The translations under genes were made by a program, and so were the position numbers. Source: Bacteroidia bacterium (GTDB lineage Bacteria; Bacteroidota; Bacteroidia; SpSt-205). From it: a stretch of 58,611 bases of DNA. Below the pieces are notes generated by a model, which had not been told where the DNA came from, did no database searches, and saw only the letters and a list, made by a program, of their open reading frames with translations. The stretch spans positions 1 through 58,611 of the forward strand of contig JANWZJ010000008.1 in the NCBI GenBank assembly GCA_025054525.1. The letters run 5' to 3'. Shown here piece by piece: positions 27,460-35,531 of the stretch (position 1 is the stretch's first letter; every line of letters starts with the position of its first letter).

Positions 27460-29589
27460 TCATTTCCCCGCAAACCCTAAATCCAAAATCCGAAACTCAG
27501 CTCGCCGATTCGCTTGCTCATCCGCATCCGACAGCTCAGGATAAATCAAAGGCATGGCCTCCCCATATCCTATAGAAGATAGTCGCCTCGCATCAACGCT
27601 TTTCTGTTTGAGGTATTCTACTACTGACTTCGCACGATTATTTGAGAGCTTGAGATTGTAGGCTTCGCTACCATTGGTATCCGTATGTGCCCCAATCAGA
27701 ATGCGCAGCCCAGGATTTTGCTGTAAAAGCGTAACTAACCTATCCAGCTCCGACGCCGCATCTGGCCGAATATCATACTTATCAAAGTCAAAATAGATAT
27801 TCTGTAGCACAATCGGACGCCCAATCTCTATGCGATCCAAATAAATGTCTATATCTGCCTCTAAATCAGCAGACTTCGTCGCATCCCTGGTAGAAACCGA
27901 GACTTCATTAGCTAAATACTCGGGAGCATTTCCAATCAGACGATAATCTTTACCCTGTGCTAAGGTGAAACGATAAGCCGCACTCTGATCTGTATTGAAA
28001 GTATCTAAAGGTATGAGCTTATCCCCCTGTACTTCATACAAAGTTACGGTAGCGAAGGGAATAGGTAACTTCGTTGCTCCATCGCGTACCGTACCATGTA
28101 CGGCGAGTTCTATCTTTGGACGGAAAATGCGCTTCACTGCATAAATATCATCCCTTCCTCCCTGACCCGTGGGCGGACGGTTAGAAGCTATGTAACCAAA
28201 AGTATCTTGCTTGACCCAGAAAAGGGAGAAATCATCGTACGATGAGTTGATAGGGGCGCCCATATTTTGTACGTTTTGCCAACTGGAGAGGCGACCTTCT
28301 GCTCGGAATACATCATAACCTCCCAGTCCTGGATGCCCATCCGAAGCAAAGTACAAAGTGCGCCCATCCGCCCCTACATGGGGATAAATCTCGTTGAAGG
28401 GGGTATTGATTACTTTACCTGCATGTACGGGAGTGCCCCATTCCTTGCCCGTCCTTTGCGAATACCAAATATCCGTGCCTCCCAGACCTCCATCTCTATC
28501 TGAGATGAAGTACATGATATTCCCGTCGGGGCTTAGGGTGGGCTGGGCATCATAAGTAGGTACGGTTTTCTTTTTGCCTTTAGAGTTGACGACGACTTCC
28601 TTCTTCCCAGCGATAGCCTCTAACTTCTCAAAAGGCCCCCATTCGCGAGTCTTCTCATCAAATACACTGCGATAAATCCCACAGCCCCAATACTTATGTA
28701 TTTTTCCTCCACCACAAATGCTGTAGTACATAACTAAGCTCCCCCCCTCCGTCGTGATAATAGCACTACCATCGTTTGCTATGGTATTGACTTTTTTACC
28801 AAGATTCTGGATAGCCATAGAGGAAGAACCAGCAGGTGCAGACTTCCCTTTCCCTTTCCCTTTACCCTTACCCTTCCCTCCTGATTTCTGCGGCTGCGCT
28901 TTCCCCTGGGATTTCTCTGTGGGAAAAGGATAGCCATCTTTATTACTTCTGAGCTGCACCATCCAAAGGTCGGAGTAGTTCTCCTCGCCATATTCGGAGA
29001 ACTTACCCTTGCTTAGCCCGCCTGCCCGATGAGATGTAAATATGAGGAAGCTATCCTTTTTGCTCTTCACTACAAATAAAGTGGGTGCGTATTCACTGGA
29101 CTTGGTATTGACGATAGGAGGAAGCAGGGCGAGTTCATAGTCAGGTGGCTGAGCCATAAGCTCTAAGGCTACCTTACAGCCTTCCAGCTCTACTTCGGCT
29201 TCTTTGCGTAGAATATCCTTCGTTGTATGCCGACGAAGAAACTCCTCCAAGTTCTGCTTGGCATCATCGTATCTGCCGAGTTTTTTCTGAGCGATGCCCA
29301 GGTCTAAATACAAAGTGTCATTCGTATTCGGATTGATGGAGAGCGCACGCTGATAGGCCTCCACAGCCAGCTCAGTTTGCTGAGTGTGCCAATAGCAGCG
29401 TCCCAACCGATAAGCAGCATATTGATTGTTCGGGTCAGCGGAAAGAACCTTTTTGTACAGTTCGGCGGCTTCCGTAGCATTCCGCATGGCATATTCTCCA
29501 TCGGCCTGCTCTAAGAGTTTGCGGACTTTGGAGTTTTGGGCGAGCAGCCCAACCCATGAAATGGAAATAAGAATCCCTAGGGCTCGCAT
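27460..29589 (-). CDS. TPR / beta-propeller / OmpA-domain outer-membrane protein (PorE-like)
   Basis: 709 aa from ATG 29589 (signal peptide SWVGLLA-Q; promoter box 8 nt upstream). Domains in order: TPR repeats (~25-135), a PD40/WD40-type propeller (PTLSPDGNIMYFISDRDGG, YPHVGADGRTLYFASDGHPG), a CarboxypepD_reg-like domain (ELAVHGTVRDGATKLPIPFA), and a C-terminal OmpA peptidoglycan-binding domain (YFDFDKYDIRPDAASELDRL, GAHTDTNGSEAYN). This is the architecture of the T9SS component PorE, but many Bacteroidota paralogues share it, and there is no lipobox. A Lys-Gly repeat interrupts the propeller region. It probably links the outer membrane to the cell wall. Confidence 0.88.
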   Translation of the reverse strand: MRALGILISISWVGLLAQNSKVRKLLEQADGEYAMRNATEAAELYKKVLSADPNNQYAAYRLGRCYWHTQQTELAVEAYQRALSINPNTNDTLYLDLGIAQKKLGRYDDAKQNLEEFLRRHTTKDILRKEAEVELEGCKVALELMAQPPDYELALLPPIVNTKSSEYAPTLFVVKSKKDSFLIFTSHRAGGLSKGKFSEYGEENYSDLWMVQLRSNKDGYPFPTEKSQGKAQPQKSGGKGKGKGKGKGKSAPAGSSSMAIQNLGKKVNTIANDGSAIITTEGGSLVMYYSICGGGKIHKYWGCGIYRSVFDEKTREWGPFEKLEAIAGKKEVVVNSKGKKKTVPTYDAQPTLSPDGNIMYFISDRDGGLGGTDIWYSQRTGKEWGTPVHAGKVINTPFNEIYPHVGADGRTLYFASDGHPGLGGYDVFRAEGRLSSWQNVQNMGAPINSSYDDFSLFWVKQDTFGYIASNRPPTGQGGRDDIYAVKRIFRPKIELAVHGTVRDGATKLPIPFATVTLYEVQGDKLIPLDTFNTDQSAAYRFTLAQGKDYRLIGNAPEYLANEVSVSTRDATKSADLEADIDIYLDRIEIGRPIVLQNIYFDFDKYDIRPDAASELDRLVTLLQQNPGLRILIGAHTDTNGSEAYNLKLSNNRAKSVVEYLKQKSVDARRLSSIGYGEAMPLIYPELSDADEQANRRAEFRILDLGFAGK
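28845..28880 (-). repeat. Low-complexity Lys-Gly repeat within the PorE-like gene
   Basis: A run of hexamer-like CCCTTT/CCCTTA units on the plus strand encodes alternating Gly-Lys (about five GK pairs) on the minus strand. The run is in frame and in a loop before the propeller blades. It is prone to slippage in length. Confidence 0.7.
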
Positions 29590-29597
29590 CTCGCCTG

Positions 29598-29605
29598 CAA
29601 AGATA
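29598..29605 (-). promoter_or_regulatory. -7 box for the PorE-like gene
   Basis: TATCTTTG on the minus strand, 8 nt before ATG 29589; only 5 bp from the divergent alaS -7 box. Confidence 0.65.
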
Positions 29606-29610
29606 GCGCA

Positions 29611-29618
29611 TAACTTTG
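29611..29618 (+). promoter_or_regulatory. -7 box for alaS
   Basis: TAACTTTG, 5 nt before ATG 29624. The two divergent promoters overlap completely, so polymerase can probably occupy only one at a time. Confidence 0.68.
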
Positions 29619-29623
29619 TGCGT

Positions 29624-32215
29624 ATGTGGACTCTGGCATCGGTGCGCAAGGCTTTCTTAGACTTCTTCGCGGCTAAGAATCACCTGATTGTTCCTTCTGC
29701 CCCCCTTGTCAATAAAAACGACCCTACTCTCTTCTTCACGAATGCTGGCATGAATCCCTTCAAAGATGTATTCATGGGCTTCCAGGACCCACCAGCGCCC
29801 CGCGTAGCTGATACCCAGAAGTGCCTGCGCGTCTCAGGCAAACACAACGACTTAGAAGAAGTGGGGCATGATACGTATCATCATACCTTCTTTGAAATGC
29901 TGGGCAACTGGTCTTTCGGGGATTACTTCAAAGCGGAAGCCATCGCCTGGGCCTGGGAGCTTTTGACTCAGGTGTATAAACTTCCTCCTGAAAAGCTCTA
30001 TGCCACTGTATTCGGTGGGGATGAACAGTGGAAACTACCCAAAGATGAAGAAGCCTACGAACTCTGGCGCCAATATCTACCTGCCGAGCGGATTCGCTTC
30101 TTTGGACGCAAGGATAACTTCTGGGAAATGGGGGATACAGGCCCTTGCGGTCCCTGCACCGAAATCCATATAGACCTTCGCCCTGACGCCAAGGATAGCG
30201 CCACCCCCCTTCTCAACTCGGGTAATCCCCTCGTGATTGAACTCTGGAACTTAGTTTTCATCCAGTACAATCGCCGGGCAGATGGCTCCTTAGAGCCCCT
30301 CCCTCTCAAGAGTGTGGATACCGGCATGGGCTTAGAGCGCCTCACGATGGTATTGCAGGGGAAAACTTCCACTTACGACATAGACGTCTTAGAGAAAGTG
30401 CGAAGAGAAGTAGAGCGCCTTTCAGGCAAAGTCTATGGCGCTCATGCCCGCAGTGATGTAGCGATTCGGGTGATTACGGATCATATTCGGGCGATTGCCT
30501 TTGCTATTGCTGACGGACAGATTCCCAGTAATACCGGCGCCGGCTATGTTTTGCGCCGAATCTTGCGCCGGGCCCTGCGCTACGGGTATCAGTACTTAGA
30601 CCTTCATTCGCCCTTCCTGCATAAACTGGTGCCCACCTTGGCACAACTTTACGCCGATATTTTCCCCGAGCTTCAGCAGCAATCCGAGTCGGTGAGCCGC
30701 ATCATAGAAGGCGAAGAAGAAAGTTTCCTGCGCACGCTGGGACGCGGCATCCAAAAGCTGGAACAATACCTACAGCAGCATAAGGACAGTCATACGCTCC
30801 CAGGCGAAGTAGCATTTGAGCTATACGATACTTATGGATTTCCGCTGGATTTGACGCAGCTTATTCTGCGGGAGCGCGATATGACCGTAGATACAGAGGG
30901 ATTTGAACGAGCGCTCAATCAGCAGAAAGAACGCAGCCGACAAGCTACTCAGAAGAGTTGGGGCGATTGGGTGGAGTTTTATGAGGGGGAGCATTCGCAT
31001 TTCATGGGCTATGATGCTTATGAGGTGCGTGCCCGTATCATGCGCGTGCGCGAAGTGCAAGAGGCAGGTGGCAAAATACGCTACCATTTAGTCTTAGACC
31101 AGACTCCCTTTTATCCAGAGGGGGGCGGCCAAGTCAGCGATACAGGCTACCTCCAGCGTGAAAAAGACCGCATCTTCATAGAAGCTGTCTATCGGGAACA
31201 GGACAGCATCATTCACGTAGCCTCTCAGCTTCCCCGGGACTTAGAGGGGGAATGGTTCGCTACCATAGACATACCCCGAAGGGAAATCATTTCTCGGCAT
31301 CATACAGCGACTCATCTTCTCCATGCCGCCCTTAGGGAAATCTTGGGTACTCATGTGCGTCAAAGCGGTTCTTTAGTGGCGCCGGATCGTCTGCGGTTTG
31401 ACTTTACCCATCCCCAGCGCCTCTCTTCCGAGGAAATCCAAGCAATTGAAGAGCTCGTGAATACCAAAATCAGTTCCGCTCTCATTCGTAAGGAATATCG
31501 CAGCATTGCGTATGAAGAAGCGATTCGGATGGGTGCTCTTGCCTTTTTCGGGGAGAAATACGGAGAGAAAGTGCGGATGATAGAGTTCGGAGGTAAGTTT
31601 TCTCGGGAACTCTGTGGGGGGACTCATGCGCAAAATACCTTAGAACTGCGTTTCTTCAAGATTCTCAGCGAGTCTGCCAGTGCAGCGGGTGTGCGCCGCA
31701 TAGAAGCAGTCGTGGCACAAGCCTATCAGCAATGGGTAGAAAGCCGCCTAAAAGAACTCCACGACATGAAGAGCCTTCTCAAAAATCCCCCACAGCCCAT
31801 CCGTGCCTTAGAGAAGATGCTTCAGACTTTGGAGGAGACTCAAGAGAATCTGCGCCGCTGGCAACAGGTCTATGCTCGGATGCTTTTAGCCCAGTGGCAG
31901 AAGGAAGGTCTAACTCTACCTGGCGTAATCGTTCGCGAGATTGCCCTACCAGAAAGCACTTCTCTGCGCGAGTTTGCAGGGGCTCTGCAGCAGCTCTCTC
32001 CACAATCTACCTTTATTCTATTAGTTCGGCAGGGCGACTCTACCGAAATCGGGATATGTGCCCCTAATCAAGCCAATACCTTATTCCAGACGCTGGCTGA
32101 GAAGTTGGGGGCTAAGGGCGGAGGTAATGCTCGTTTAGCGGTAGGGAAGCTCTCTCGCCCCGCCCCCCCCATCCAGGAGATAGAACAGATAGTATCTCTG
32201 ACACTTCACTCCTGA
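29624..32215 (+). CDS. alaS: Alanyl-tRNA synthetase
   Basis: 863 aa from ATG 29624 (WTLASVRKAFLDFFAAKNH). Upstream in-frame codons back to 29426 are antisense to the neighbour and lack a promoter. The class II core has FTNAGMNPFKDVFMG and HDTYHHTFFEMLGNWSFGDY; GDTGPCGPCTEIHID and NTGAGYVLRRILRRALRYG follow. The editing domain has the zinc ligands HHTATHLLH and CGGTHAQN, and a C-terminal oligomerisation domain completes the enzyme. It charges tRNA-Ala and hydrolyses Ser/Gly-tRNA-Ala. It is followed by lpxB after 1 nt. Confidence 0.97.
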   Translation: MWTLASVRKAFLDFFAAKNHLIVPSAPLVNKNDPTLFFTNAGMNPFKDVFMGFQDPPAPRVADTQKCLRVSGKHNDLEEVGHDTYHHTFFEMLGNWSFGDYFKAEAIAWAWELLTQVYKLPPEKLYATVFGGDEQWKLPKDEEAYELWRQYLPAERIRFFGRKDNFWEMGDTGPCGPCTEIHIDLRPDAKDSATPLLNSGNPLVIELWNLVFIQYNRRADGSLEPLPLKSVDTGMGLERLTMVLQGKTSTYDIDVLEKVRREVERLSGKVYGAHARSDVAIRVITDHIRAIAFAIADGQIPSNTGAGYVLRRILRRALRYGYQYLDLHSPFLHKLVPTLAQLYADIFPELQQQSESVSRIIEGEEESFLRTLGRGIQKLEQYLQQHKDSHTLPGEVAFELYDTYGFPLDLTQLILRERDMTVDTEGFERALNQQKERSRQATQKSWGDWVEFYEGEHSHFMGYDAYEVRARIMRVREVQEAGGKIRYHLVLDQTPFYPEGGGQVSDTGYLQREKDRIFIEAVYREQDSIIHVASQLPRDLEGEWFATIDIPRREIISRHHTATHLLHAALREILGTHVRQSGSLVAPDRLRFDFTHPQRLSSEEIQAIEELVNTKISSALIRKEYRSIAYEEAIRMGALAFFGEKYGEKVRMIEFGGKFSRELCGGTHAQNTLELRFFKILSESASAAGVRRIEAVVAQAYQQWVESRLKELHDMKSLLKNPPQPIRALEKMLQTLEETQENLRRWQQVYARMLLAQWQKEGLTLPGVIVREIALPESTSLREFAGALQQLSPQSTFILLVRQGDSTEIGICAPNQANTLFQTLAEKLGAKGGGNARLAVGKLSRPAPPIQEIEQIVSLTLHS

Positions 32216-32216
32216 A

Positions 32217-33377
32217 GTGGGCGCAATCCGTCTTTATTGGGTCGTAGGGGAACTTTCAGGAGAAAGATATGCGGCTCTTTTGGCAAGGGCCCTCCGAGAA
32301 CGGCTTCCCACCCTACGCATGCGCGGCATGGGCAGCGCCCTCCTCCAAACCCAAGGCATGGAACTTTTCACTTCATGGGAGCATTATACCGTAGTGGGCT
32401 TCATAGAGGTATTTCGGCACTTGCCTAAGTTTATTCGCTTATACCGCAGCCTCCAAAAAGACATTCTTACCTGGAAGCCCCACCGAGTTATTCTGGTAGA
32501 TTACCCCGGGCTCAATCTGCGCCTGCTTTCGTGGCTACGCTCCCAGAATATCCCTGTAACCTATTTTATTCCGCCGCAGCTTTGGGCATGGGGAACGGGA
32601 CGCGTACGACACTTGCACCGAGCAGAAGCCCAGCTACTCTGCATTCTGCCTTTTGAACCAGCATTCTATAAGAAGTTCGGGGTCCAAGCCACGTATGTAG
32701 GACATCCCCTCGTATCCCTCGTAGATGAAGCGCCCCCCTTTCAAGCTCCTCGTCCCTATATTGCGCTTTTGCCCGGAAGCCGTCCCCAAGAAATCAAGGC
32801 AATGCTACCCATCATGGCGCAGCTTCCCGTCTACTTCCCTCAGTGGGACTTTTATGTGTCTCGTGTAGCTCACCTTCCCTTAGAACTCTATCAGCGATGG
32901 GCTAAACACATTCCCTTAGTAGAAGTGCCCGCCGCTTCCCTGCTCAAAGGTGCGCAAGCAGCTATACTAACTTCTGGCACAGTTACTTTAGAAGCCGCCT
33001 TAGCTGGCTGCCCCGGTGTGATTGTATATAAGGGCAATCCCCTCTCCTATCATATCGCTAAGCGGTTGGTCCGAGTGCCGTATATCGGACTACCCAACCT
33101 TATTGCGGGAGAGCGGCTTTATCCAGAGCTTATCCAGGGAGACTTCACCGTAAAGGCTACTGTCCAAGCCTTACGAGAAGTGCTGGGACAGCGTGAAGCA
33201 CTTCAGGCTCGTTTACAGGCTCTGCGAACGGAACTGGGAGAGAAGTCAGCAGTTGAAAATGCGGCGGCGCAGTTGCTTAGCGCCATAGATAGTACAGCGA
33301 GAAGCGAAGGGTATTCTGGAGAGGGTGATTCTGCACGAGCGAAGTTAGATACGCTACATCTAAGCCGACCTGCCTGA
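32217..33377 (+). CDS. lpxB: Lipid-A-disaccharide synthase
   Basis: 386 aa from GTG 32217. This is the GT19 enzyme that joins UDP-diacylglucosamine and lipid X to make the lipid A disaccharide at the inner membrane. Motifs: VVGELSGERYAALL, VILVDYPGLNLRLL, VTYFIPPQLWAWGTGR, TYVGHPLVSLVD, LLPGSRPQEIKAMLPIM, and LTSGTVTLEAALAGCPGVIVYK. The last ~33 codons run into the 3' end of convergent porV (101-bp overlap), and the C-terminal ~25 residues (from about STARSEGYSGEG) look like an added tail. Cotranscribed with alaS. Confidence 0.94.
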   Translation: MGAIRLYWVVGELSGERYAALLARALRERLPTLRMRGMGSALLQTQGMELFTSWEHYTVVGFIEVFRHLPKFIRLYRSLQKDILTWKPHRVILVDYPGLNLRLLSWLRSQNIPVTYFIPPQLWAWGTGRVRHLHRAEAQLLCILPFEPAFYKKFGVQATYVGHPLVSLVDEAPPFQAPRPYIALLPGSRPQEIKAMLPIMAQLPVYFPQWDFYVSRVAHLPLELYQRWAKHIPLVEVPAASLLKGAQAAILTSGTVTLEAALAGCPGVIVYKGNPLSYHIAKRLVRVPYIGLPNLIAGERLYPELIQGDFTVKATVQALREVLGQREALQARLQALRTELGEKSAVENAAAQLLSAIDSTARSEGYSGEGDSARAKLDTLHLSRPA

Positions 33378-34389
33378 AGTTAACTCCAGCCCCCAGCGTG
33401 ATGAAGCGACGGTTTCCCTTCATGGGGTCTTCATAGAAGAAGCCCCCTCGTACTTTGAAGAGGCGATTGTAGTCATATTCGGCGCCGATGCTCCAGTAGA
33501 TTTCGGAGAGTTCTTCTTTCCAGCCGCCGCGAGCATCCGCGAAGCTCTTGAACATACCTTCCAGGAGCGCTACCTGCGAAGCGCCACCAGCCGAAGGCAC
33601 GAGTAGTTTATTATAGTCATTGGTAAAGGTAATCGTATTGAAGTCGTCCATTTTGAAGGAAAGGGCATAGCCTACCCGTAGATTACCTGGAAGAAAGTCG
33701 CGCAGTCCCGAGGTAGTGTAAGTCATCTTAGCCCCTATGTTAGAGAGATGAACTCCCCATCGTAGGGTTACTGGAATAGGCTGGGGCTTGACCTTCAAGG
33801 TGAGGTCTCGCTGATAATACAATCCCATATCCCCTGCCACGGTGCGCCCCGGACGCGTAGTAAGCCCCCCTATGGTAGTAGCCCCAGTGAGATTACTCTG
33901 AACATACTTAAGGGCTACACCTGCTGATAGACTTCGGCTAATCACATGGCTATATCCCGTGCTAATCGCAAATTCATTCGCATCATACTCCCCAGTCTTG
34001 ATACCAGCATTATCGGTGAATTCTATTCTGCCCAGGCTGAAAAAGGTCATAGAAGCTGCTACTGCCCCTGCTTTCTCGCTGATATTCCAAGCGAAAGGAA
34101 GATAGAAATGATTGATGTCTGCTATGCCAAGGGCTCTCAGCCAAGGTGTGTAGGAGAGACTGACTCCGCCCCTTTCCTGCATAAAGGCAAGAGCGCCTAC
34201 ATTCCAGTGAAGGCTATAAGGGGCAGGCGGCAAGGCTACACCTGCTTCCGCTAATCCTCCACTACGCGCATCTGGACAAATCAAAAGAAAAGGCACGGCC
34301 GTAGTGATAGCCCGAATTTGCCCTGAGGGCGTGGAGACAGCCTGCGCCCAGAGAAGCCCACTTACAACAGCCCACATTACCCGCTGCAT
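33277..34389 (-). CDS. porV: T9SS outer-membrane protein PorV (LptO)
   Basis: 370 aa from ATG 34389; a TTG 9 bp upstream is a weaker alternative. The signal peptide ends GLLWA-Q. The FadL-like barrel is of the PorV type: AVPFLLICPDARSGGLAEAG near the N terminus, SYTPWLRALGIADINHFYL, FSLGRIEFTD, EFAISTGYSH, and a terminal PLQNTLRFSLYYLW. PorV recognises the C-terminal sorting signals of T9SS cargo and hands cargo to the attachment complex. It fits the two T9SS cargo proteins in this window. The 3' end overlaps lpxB by 101 bp. Confidence 0.92.
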   Translation of the reverse strand: MQRVMWAVVSGLLWAQAVSTPSGQIRAITTAVPFLLICPDARSGGLAEAGVALPPAPYSLHWNVGALAFMQERGGVSLSYTPWLRALGIADINHFYLPFAWNISEKAGAVAASMTFFSLGRIEFTDNAGIKTGEYDANEFAISTGYSHVISRSLSAGVALKYVQSNLTGATTIGGLTTRPGRTVAGDMGLYYQRDLTLKVKPQPIPVTLRWGVHLSNIGAKMTYTTSGLRDFLPGNLRVGYALSFKMDDFNTITFTNDYNKLLVPSAGGASQVALLEGMFKSFADARGGWKEELSEIYWSIGAEYDYNRLFKVRGGFFYEDPMKGNRRFITLGAGVNFRQVGLDVAYLTSLVQNHPLQNTLRFSLYYLWR

Positions 34390-34412
34390 AACATACAAAA
34401 CATACCTCTTTG

Positions 34413-34420
34413 CAAAGGTA
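34413..34420 (-). promoter_or_regulatory. -7 box for porV
   Basis: TACCTTTG on the minus strand, 23 nt before ATG 34389, giving one of the longer leaders here (~17 nt). Confidence 0.6.
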
Positions 34421-34433
34421 AGAGCTTCTTCGC

Positions 34434-34441
34434 TATCTTTG
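34434..34441 (+). promoter_or_regulatory. -7 box for tRNA-Ser (and fbp)
   Basis: TATCTTTG, 5 nt before the tRNA 5' end at 34447. It diverges from the porV promoter 13 bp away. Confidence 0.7.
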
Positions 34442-34446
34442 TGCTT

Positions 34447-34539
34447 GGAGAGATGCCGGAGTGGTCGAACGGGCCTGACTTGAAATCAGGTAGCCTGCGT
34501 TGAGTAGGCTCGGGGGTTCGAATCCCTCTCTCTCCGCCA
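34447..34539 (+). tRNA. tRNA-Ser (UGA)
   Basis: Class II tRNA. The acceptor stem GGAGAGA (34447-34453) pairs with TCTCTCC (34529-34535), with discriminator G at 34536 and CCA encoded at 34537-34539. The anticodon TGA is at 34481-34483; there is a long variable arm and T-loop TTCGAAT. The final A of CCA is also the A of the fbp ATG. Nearly identical to the tRNA-Ser at 55401 apart from anticodon, variable arm and one acceptor base. Confidence 0.97.
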
Positions 34540-35531
34540 TGACGACCCTGGAGCAGTTTATTATAGAAAAGCAGCAGGAACAAGAAAGAGCCACAGGTGC
34601 TTTTTCCCGAATTTTGCGTGATATTGGGCTGGTGGCCAAAATGCTCAGCTTCTACTTGCGTCGTGCTTCTTTAGCTAACATGCTGGGCGAAATGGGGCTT
34701 ACTAATGTTCAAGGAGAGTCCGTCCAAAAGTTAGACCATCTGGCGAACTCCCTCTTTATCCGAAACCTCTCTCGCAATCCCCACGTCGCAGGGATAGCCT
34801 CCGAAGAGGAAGAAAACTTGATTCCTGCCAACCCCTCAGGCAAATACCTCGTGCTATTAGACCCCTTGGATGGCTCCTCTAATATAGATGTAGGTGTGCC
34901 AGTGGGCAGCATCTTCTCTATTTACCGAAGAATTACCCCAGAAGGCACGCCCGTACAACTACAAGACTTTCTCCAAGGCGGCAGAAAACAAGTCGCAGCT
35001 GGATACGTGCTATACGGCACAAGCACCCTTCTTTTCTACACCACAGGCAAAGGTGTACATGGCTTTACCTTAGAACCGGCAGCTGGAGATTTCCTTCTCA
35101 CTTATCCCCAAGTCCAAACGCCCGAAAAAAGCTCCTACTATTCCTTCAACGATAATCAACTTCACGAGTGGCACCCTGGGCTACGAAAGTATGTGGAGGA
35201 CTTACACTGGCGCAATCAACAAGGCCAAGCCCAATCTCTACGATATGTAGGCTCGCTGGTTGCCGACTTTCATCGGAATCTCCTTAAGGGAGGGGTTTTC
35301 CTCTATCCGGGCACCGTGAGCAAGCCTGAGGGCAAACTCCGTCTGCTTTATGAGGGATACCCGATGGCGTTTCTAATGGAACAAGCTGGAGGTAAAGCCA
35401 CTAATGGCACTCAATCTATTTTAGACATAGTTCCTCAAAAGCTCCACCAGCGCACGCCGCTTATCCTGGGAACTGCTTTAGAAATAGAGCGTATCTATTC
35501 GTTCCTGCAAGAGCATGTCACTGTGGGTTAG
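34539..35531 (+). CDS. fbp: Fructose-1,6-bisphosphatase, class I
   Basis: 330 aa from ATG 34539, directly at the tRNA 3' end. The protein start (TTLEQFIIEKQQEQERATGA) aligns with the usual N terminus of class I FBPases; a longer start at 34500 would translate the tRNA. The metal and substrate motif LLDPLDGSSNIDVGVPVGSIF is intact, with RYVGSLVADFHRNLLKGG and LLYEGYPMAFLMEQAGGKA. It dephosphorylates fructose 1,6-bisphosphate in gluconeogenesis. No separate promoter is seen, so it is read from the tRNA-Ser promoter. It overlaps pspA by 17 bp. Confidence 0.96.
   Translation: MTTLEQFIIEKQQEQERATGAFSRILRDIGLVAKMLSFYLRRASLANMLGEMGLTNVQGESVQKLDHLANSLFIRNLSRNPHVAGIASEEEENLIPANPSGKYLVLLDPLDGSSNIDVGVPVGSIFSIYRRITPEGTPVQLQDFLQGGRKQVAAGYVLYGTSTLLFYTTGKGVHGFTLEPAAGDFLLTYPQVQTPEKSSYYSFNDNQLHEWHPGLRKYVEDLHWRNQQGQAQSLRYVGSLVADFHRNLLKGGVFLYPGTVSKPEGKLRLLYEGYPMAFLMEQAGGKATNGTQSILDIVPQKLHQRTPLILGTALEIERIYSFLQEHVTVG

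Noticed and set aside
27190-27544. Open frames of 69-100 codons on both strands over 27190-27544
   Set aside because: They lie on the RNase P RNA, whose conserved blocks and P1 pairing explain the sequence; composition is unlike the neighbouring proteins.
29426-29623. 66-residue N-terminal extension of AlaS
   Set aside because: It runs antisense through the neighbour's promoter and signal peptide; AlaS homology starts at 29624, just after a promoter box.
34500-34538. Longer start for fbp at 34500
   Set aside because: It would translate the 3' half of tRNA-Ser; the family N terminus begins at 34539.
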